A DNA stretch of 54,005 nt from CAYRIY01 sp964424335 (GTDB lineage Bacteria > Bacillota > Limnochordia > DTU080 > RSA5), in NCBI GenBank assembly GCA_964424335.1, contig CAYRIY010000011.1:1-54005 (forward strand). The letters run 5' to 3'. The number at the start of each line of letters is the position of its first letter. Position 1 is the first letter of the stretch. The notes beneath the pieces were generated by a model. It was not told the origin of the DNA. It saw nothing but the letters and a program-made list of their open reading frames with translations, and did not search any database. Shown here one piece after another: positions 51,888 to 54,005 of this stretch. Both the position numbers and the translations under genes were made by a program.

Positions 51888-53687
51888 TTGGAGGAGCGTT
51901 CGGAGTTTGAGCGCCTCAAGCGATTTGGACTCATCATTCTGATCGTATTTGTCTTCCTCTCCTTGCGGCTGTGGCAGCTCCAGTTGGTCCGCGGCGAGGA
52001 GTACAAGATCATGGCCGAGGGGAATCGGATGCGGACCGTACCCATTCGAGCGCCTCGCGGATCGATCTACGACCGAAACGGCGATATCGTAGCCACAAAC
52101 CGATTGGCCTACACGGTTTCCGCCGTCCCTCTCGGCATACCGGACCCTACCGGCGAAGTCGTGGAACGGCTCGCCGCCATTCTCGGCGTCAGTGCCGAAG
52201 ACATTCACCAGACTCTGCTTCGGGGCGGCTCTCGGCCGTACGAACCGATCCGCATACGCCGGGACGTCCCGATCGAGACGGTGATCGCGATCGAGGAGGA
52301 CCGCAACCGGCTCCCAGGCGTGATGATCGAGGACGAGTGGGTGCGTGAGTATCCAAATGGCGAAGTCGCGGGACACGTCGTGGGATATCTCGGGCTGGCG
52401 AGTGAGGCGGACCTGAGGGCGGGGTACGGTCCGACGGACTTCGTGGGCAAGACAGGTTTGGAGCTGGCCTACGAACAGTTCTTGAGAGGGCAGGACGGCA
52501 GGCGGTTGGTGGAGGTGAACGCACTCAGCCGCCCGATCCGGGAGATCGGGGTTCAAGATCCGGTCTCAGGCATGGACCTGCACCTAACGCTTGATCTAAA
52601 GCTGCAATCGACGGTCTCGAAGATCCTGGCAGAGGGTCTCGAGGCGCTCGCCGCAAACTCGGATCGGAAAATGGCGGGGGCCGGCGCCGCGGTGGTGATG
52701 GATCCAAGAAACGGAGACATCCTCGCGATGGTGAGTTACCCGTTCATTAACCCGGCCAAACTTACAGGGTCAGAGCGGGGCGAGTACGTTGCGGAGCTCA
52801 ATAAGAGTCCGATGAGCCCGTGGCTCAACCGAGCGATTCGAGCCTTTCCTCCAGGTTCGACGTTTAAGATCGTCTCGAGCGCCGCGATTCTCGAAAGCGG
52901 CGCCGTTGAACCCGACACTGTCTACAATTCGGACGGCTATCACAAGTACGGCAAGAAAGACTGGCGGATCAACCAGGGACTCGCGCCGGCGGGGCCGATT
53001 ACGATTGTGGAAGCGATCGGGGGCTCGACGAACGACTTTTTTTGGGAGTTCTCCTTGCGCCCGGAGACGGGAGGCATCGAGGCGCTGGCGAATTGGGCGC
53101 GGCAGTTTGGCTTCGGAGCGAAGACGGGTTTCTTGATCGGCGAGTCGGGCGAAATGAGCGGCACGGTTCCCGACCCGGAGTGGAAGCGGGCCCGGTACAA
53201 AGATCCGTGGTACGAAGCGGAGACCATGGACGTCGTAATCGGTCAGGGCTTCCTTGAAGTGACTCCTATCCAGCTTACTCAGGCTTATATGGCCATTGCA
53301 AACGGCGGAACGATCTACCGGCCGCGCCTTGTGACCGCGGCGTCCGCCCCCGACGGCTCAGCGCGCATTACTGTCGACACGGAAGTGCGCGCGAAGATCG
53401 ACGCAAGTGATGTAACGTGGGCGACCATCAAAGAGGGTTTGCGTTATGTCACCCAGTGGCAAAGGGGCACGGCATATTCCGTCTTTCGCGGCGCACAGTA
53501 CGACCCGGCTGGAAAGACTGGATCAGCGCAGACGGGAAGCGCCGCCCACGGCTGGTTCGCGGGCTTTGCGCCGGCGTCCGATCCGGAAATTGTCGTCGTG
53601 GTGTACGCTGAGTTCGGCGAGAGTGGACTTCGATCGGCCGAGATAGCTAGGAAAATCATGGATGCCTACTTCGAAGTCGACAATTGA
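51888..53687 (+). CDS. mrdA: Penicillin-binding protein 2 (transpeptidase, MrdA-like)
   Basis: A 599-residue class B PBP that cross-links lateral-wall peptidoglycan with RodA and MreBCD. It has an N-terminal helix (FGLIILIVFVFLSLRLWQLQL), pedestal motif IRAPRGSIYDRNGDIVATN, active Ser324 and Lys327 in PPGSTFKIVS, STN at 380-382 and KTG at 543-545. The TTG at 51888 is preferred (GGGAGG at 51872-51877, 10 bases upstream); the frame is open to 51762 inside mreD, but that part is hydrophilic and precedes the usual N-terminus. A terminator follows. Confidence 0.95.
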   Translation: MEERSEFERLKRFGLIILIVFVFLSLRLWQLQLVRGEEYKIMAEGNRMRTVPIRAPRGSIYDRNGDIVATNRLAYTVSAVPLGIPDPTGEVVERLAAILGVSAEDIHQTLLRGGSRPYEPIRIRRDVPIETVIAIEEDRNRLPGVMIEDEWVREYPNGEVAGHVVGYLGLASEADLRAGYGPTDFVGKTGLELAYEQFLRGQDGRRLVEVNALSRPIREIGVQDPVSGMDLHLTLDLKLQSTVSKILAEGLEALAANSDRKMAGAGAAVVMDPRNGDILAMVSYPFINPAKLTGSERGEYVAELNKSPMSPWLNRAIRAFPPGSTFKIVSSAAILESGAVEPDTVYNSDGYHKYGKKDWRINQGLAPAGPITIVEAIGGSTNDFFWEFSLRPETGGIEALANWARQFGFGAKTGFLIGESGEMSGTVPDPEWKRARYKDPWYEAETMDVVIGQGFLEVTPIQLTQAYMAIANGGTIYRPRLVTAASAPDGSARITVDTEVRAKIDASDVTWATIKEGLRYVTQWQRGTAYSVFRGAQYDPAGKTGSAQTGSAAHGWFAGFAPASDPEIVVVVYAEFGESGLRSAEIARKIMDAYFEVDN

Positions 53688-53721
53688 TCGTCATTGTTCG
53701 TATTGTCGACTCGTGCCAAAA

Positions 53722-53758
53722 CCTGCAGCCCGAAACTGACTAGTTGCAGGAGTTTTTT
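53722..53758 (+). terminator. Terminator of the mre-PBP2 operon
   Basis: CCTGCA (53722-53727) / TGCAGG (53745-53750), an inner AACT/AGTT pairing, then AG and six Ts (53753-53758). Confidence 0.75.
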
Positions 53759-53967
53759 GGGGTGGGTTGAAAACCAAAGCCAGGTGTGAAACCGCATCTC
53801 TCGCGCTTGTTGGAAATCGTGTTTTAAAAGACTTGCGCCCGCTCATCATTCCAGTTAGCATTCTGACCATGTTTCGCGAGTCCATTCTAGTTTATCGGCG
53901 CTAGGCAACTTCGGGCCCATATGTATTTGATGATACTTTAAACAACGCGTTACCTTAGAGATTATGT

Positions 53968-53995
53968 GGTCTCTTTTGCCTTGCGGCAAAAGACC
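53968..53995 (+). other. Strong hairpin at the right edge
   Basis: GGTC plus TTTTGCC pair with GGCAAAA plus GACC around a TTGC loop, with a 2-base bulge. It could be a leader hairpin of the next gene beyond the window. Confidence 0.5.
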
Positions 53996-54005
53996 GTTCG
54001 GGCCT

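Larger units (their letters stand above)
53688..54005. other. Noncoding right end
   Basis: About 320 bases with no convincing gene and visibly lower GC than the rest. It holds the terminator of the mre operon and, at 53968-53995, a long hairpin near the window end. Confidence 0.65.

Noticed and set aside
1..54005. CRISPR array, prophage, transposase or defence island
   Set aside because: No tandem spaced repeats and no phage, transposase or defence-related proteins were seen; the mazEF pair is the only toxin system and is of a common chromosomal type.

Overview
The window is a GC-rich, gene-dense bacterial scaffold carrying almost only chromosomal housekeeping genes. Several signals place it in the Bacillota (Firmicutes): a T-box leader that reads a valine codon upstream of valS, a perfect CIRCE operator upstream of groESL, an EndoAI/EndoA (MazEF) pair, HisZ with a short HisG, GatCAB, SpoIID and consensus sigma-A promoters. 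Many genes start with GTG or TTG. The first gene is the C-terminal part of a beta-barrel-like protein ending in the aromatic signature of outer-membrane proteins, and a CsgG-like lipoprotein lies at 11.4-12.1 kb. Together they suggest a diderm, spore-forming-lineage Bacillota, for example Limnochordia-like. That placement is inference; no rRNA gene is present.

Layout. 1-2.4 kb: truncated beta-barrel protein and an orphan MsmX/UgpC-type sugar ABC ATPase. 2.5-7 kb: bifunctional phosphoglucose/phosphomannose isomerase, MazEF, a class I amidotransferase-like hydrolase, type II asparaginase and DedA. 7-10.5 kb: t6A tRNA-modification genes tsaE-tsaB-rimI and tsaD, split by an opposite-strand CorB-like membrane gene. 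10.5-13.3 kb (minus strand): FtsX-like permease, CsgG-like lipoprotein and aldo/keto reductase. 13.5-16.6 kb: cyclophilin-like protein, moaC, groES, groEL. 16.7-26 kb: hpt, guaA and the histidine operon hisZ-G-D-B-H-A-F-IE, with no hisC or histidinol-phosphatase gene. 26-32 kb: an S11 carboxypeptidase-like protein with all three catalytic motifs lost plus LysM, a 100-N gap, pcrA, an intact D,D-carboxypeptidase (minus) and an SDR (minus). 32-42.6 kb: ligA, gatCAB, a degenerate Lgt-like membrane protein, T-box-valS, folC. 42.8-47.8 kb: SPOR-domain protein, spoIID, mrp, trxB (minus), and a CysO-like sulfur carrier followed by a JAMM peptidase. 47.9-53.7 kb: maf, radC, mreB, mreC, mreD, PBP2. The last 320 bases are noncoding.

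How the genes fit together. Three themes dominate: cell-wall and shape functions (mreBCD-PBP2, S11 proteins, SpoIID, SPOR protein), translation fidelity and charging (t6A genes, GatCAB, ValRS) and histidine/GMP/IMP synthesis. I found no phage, transposase, CRISPR array or recognisable defence system. The most unusual items are a 137-bp structured inverted-repeat element inside the his operon, the CysO-like/JAMM pair with a residue beyond its diglycine, two enzyme-like proteins that lack catalytic residues, and a hairpin-rich intergenic region before the D,D-carboxypeptidase gene. Two 10-N gaps break the reading frame of the genes they lie in.
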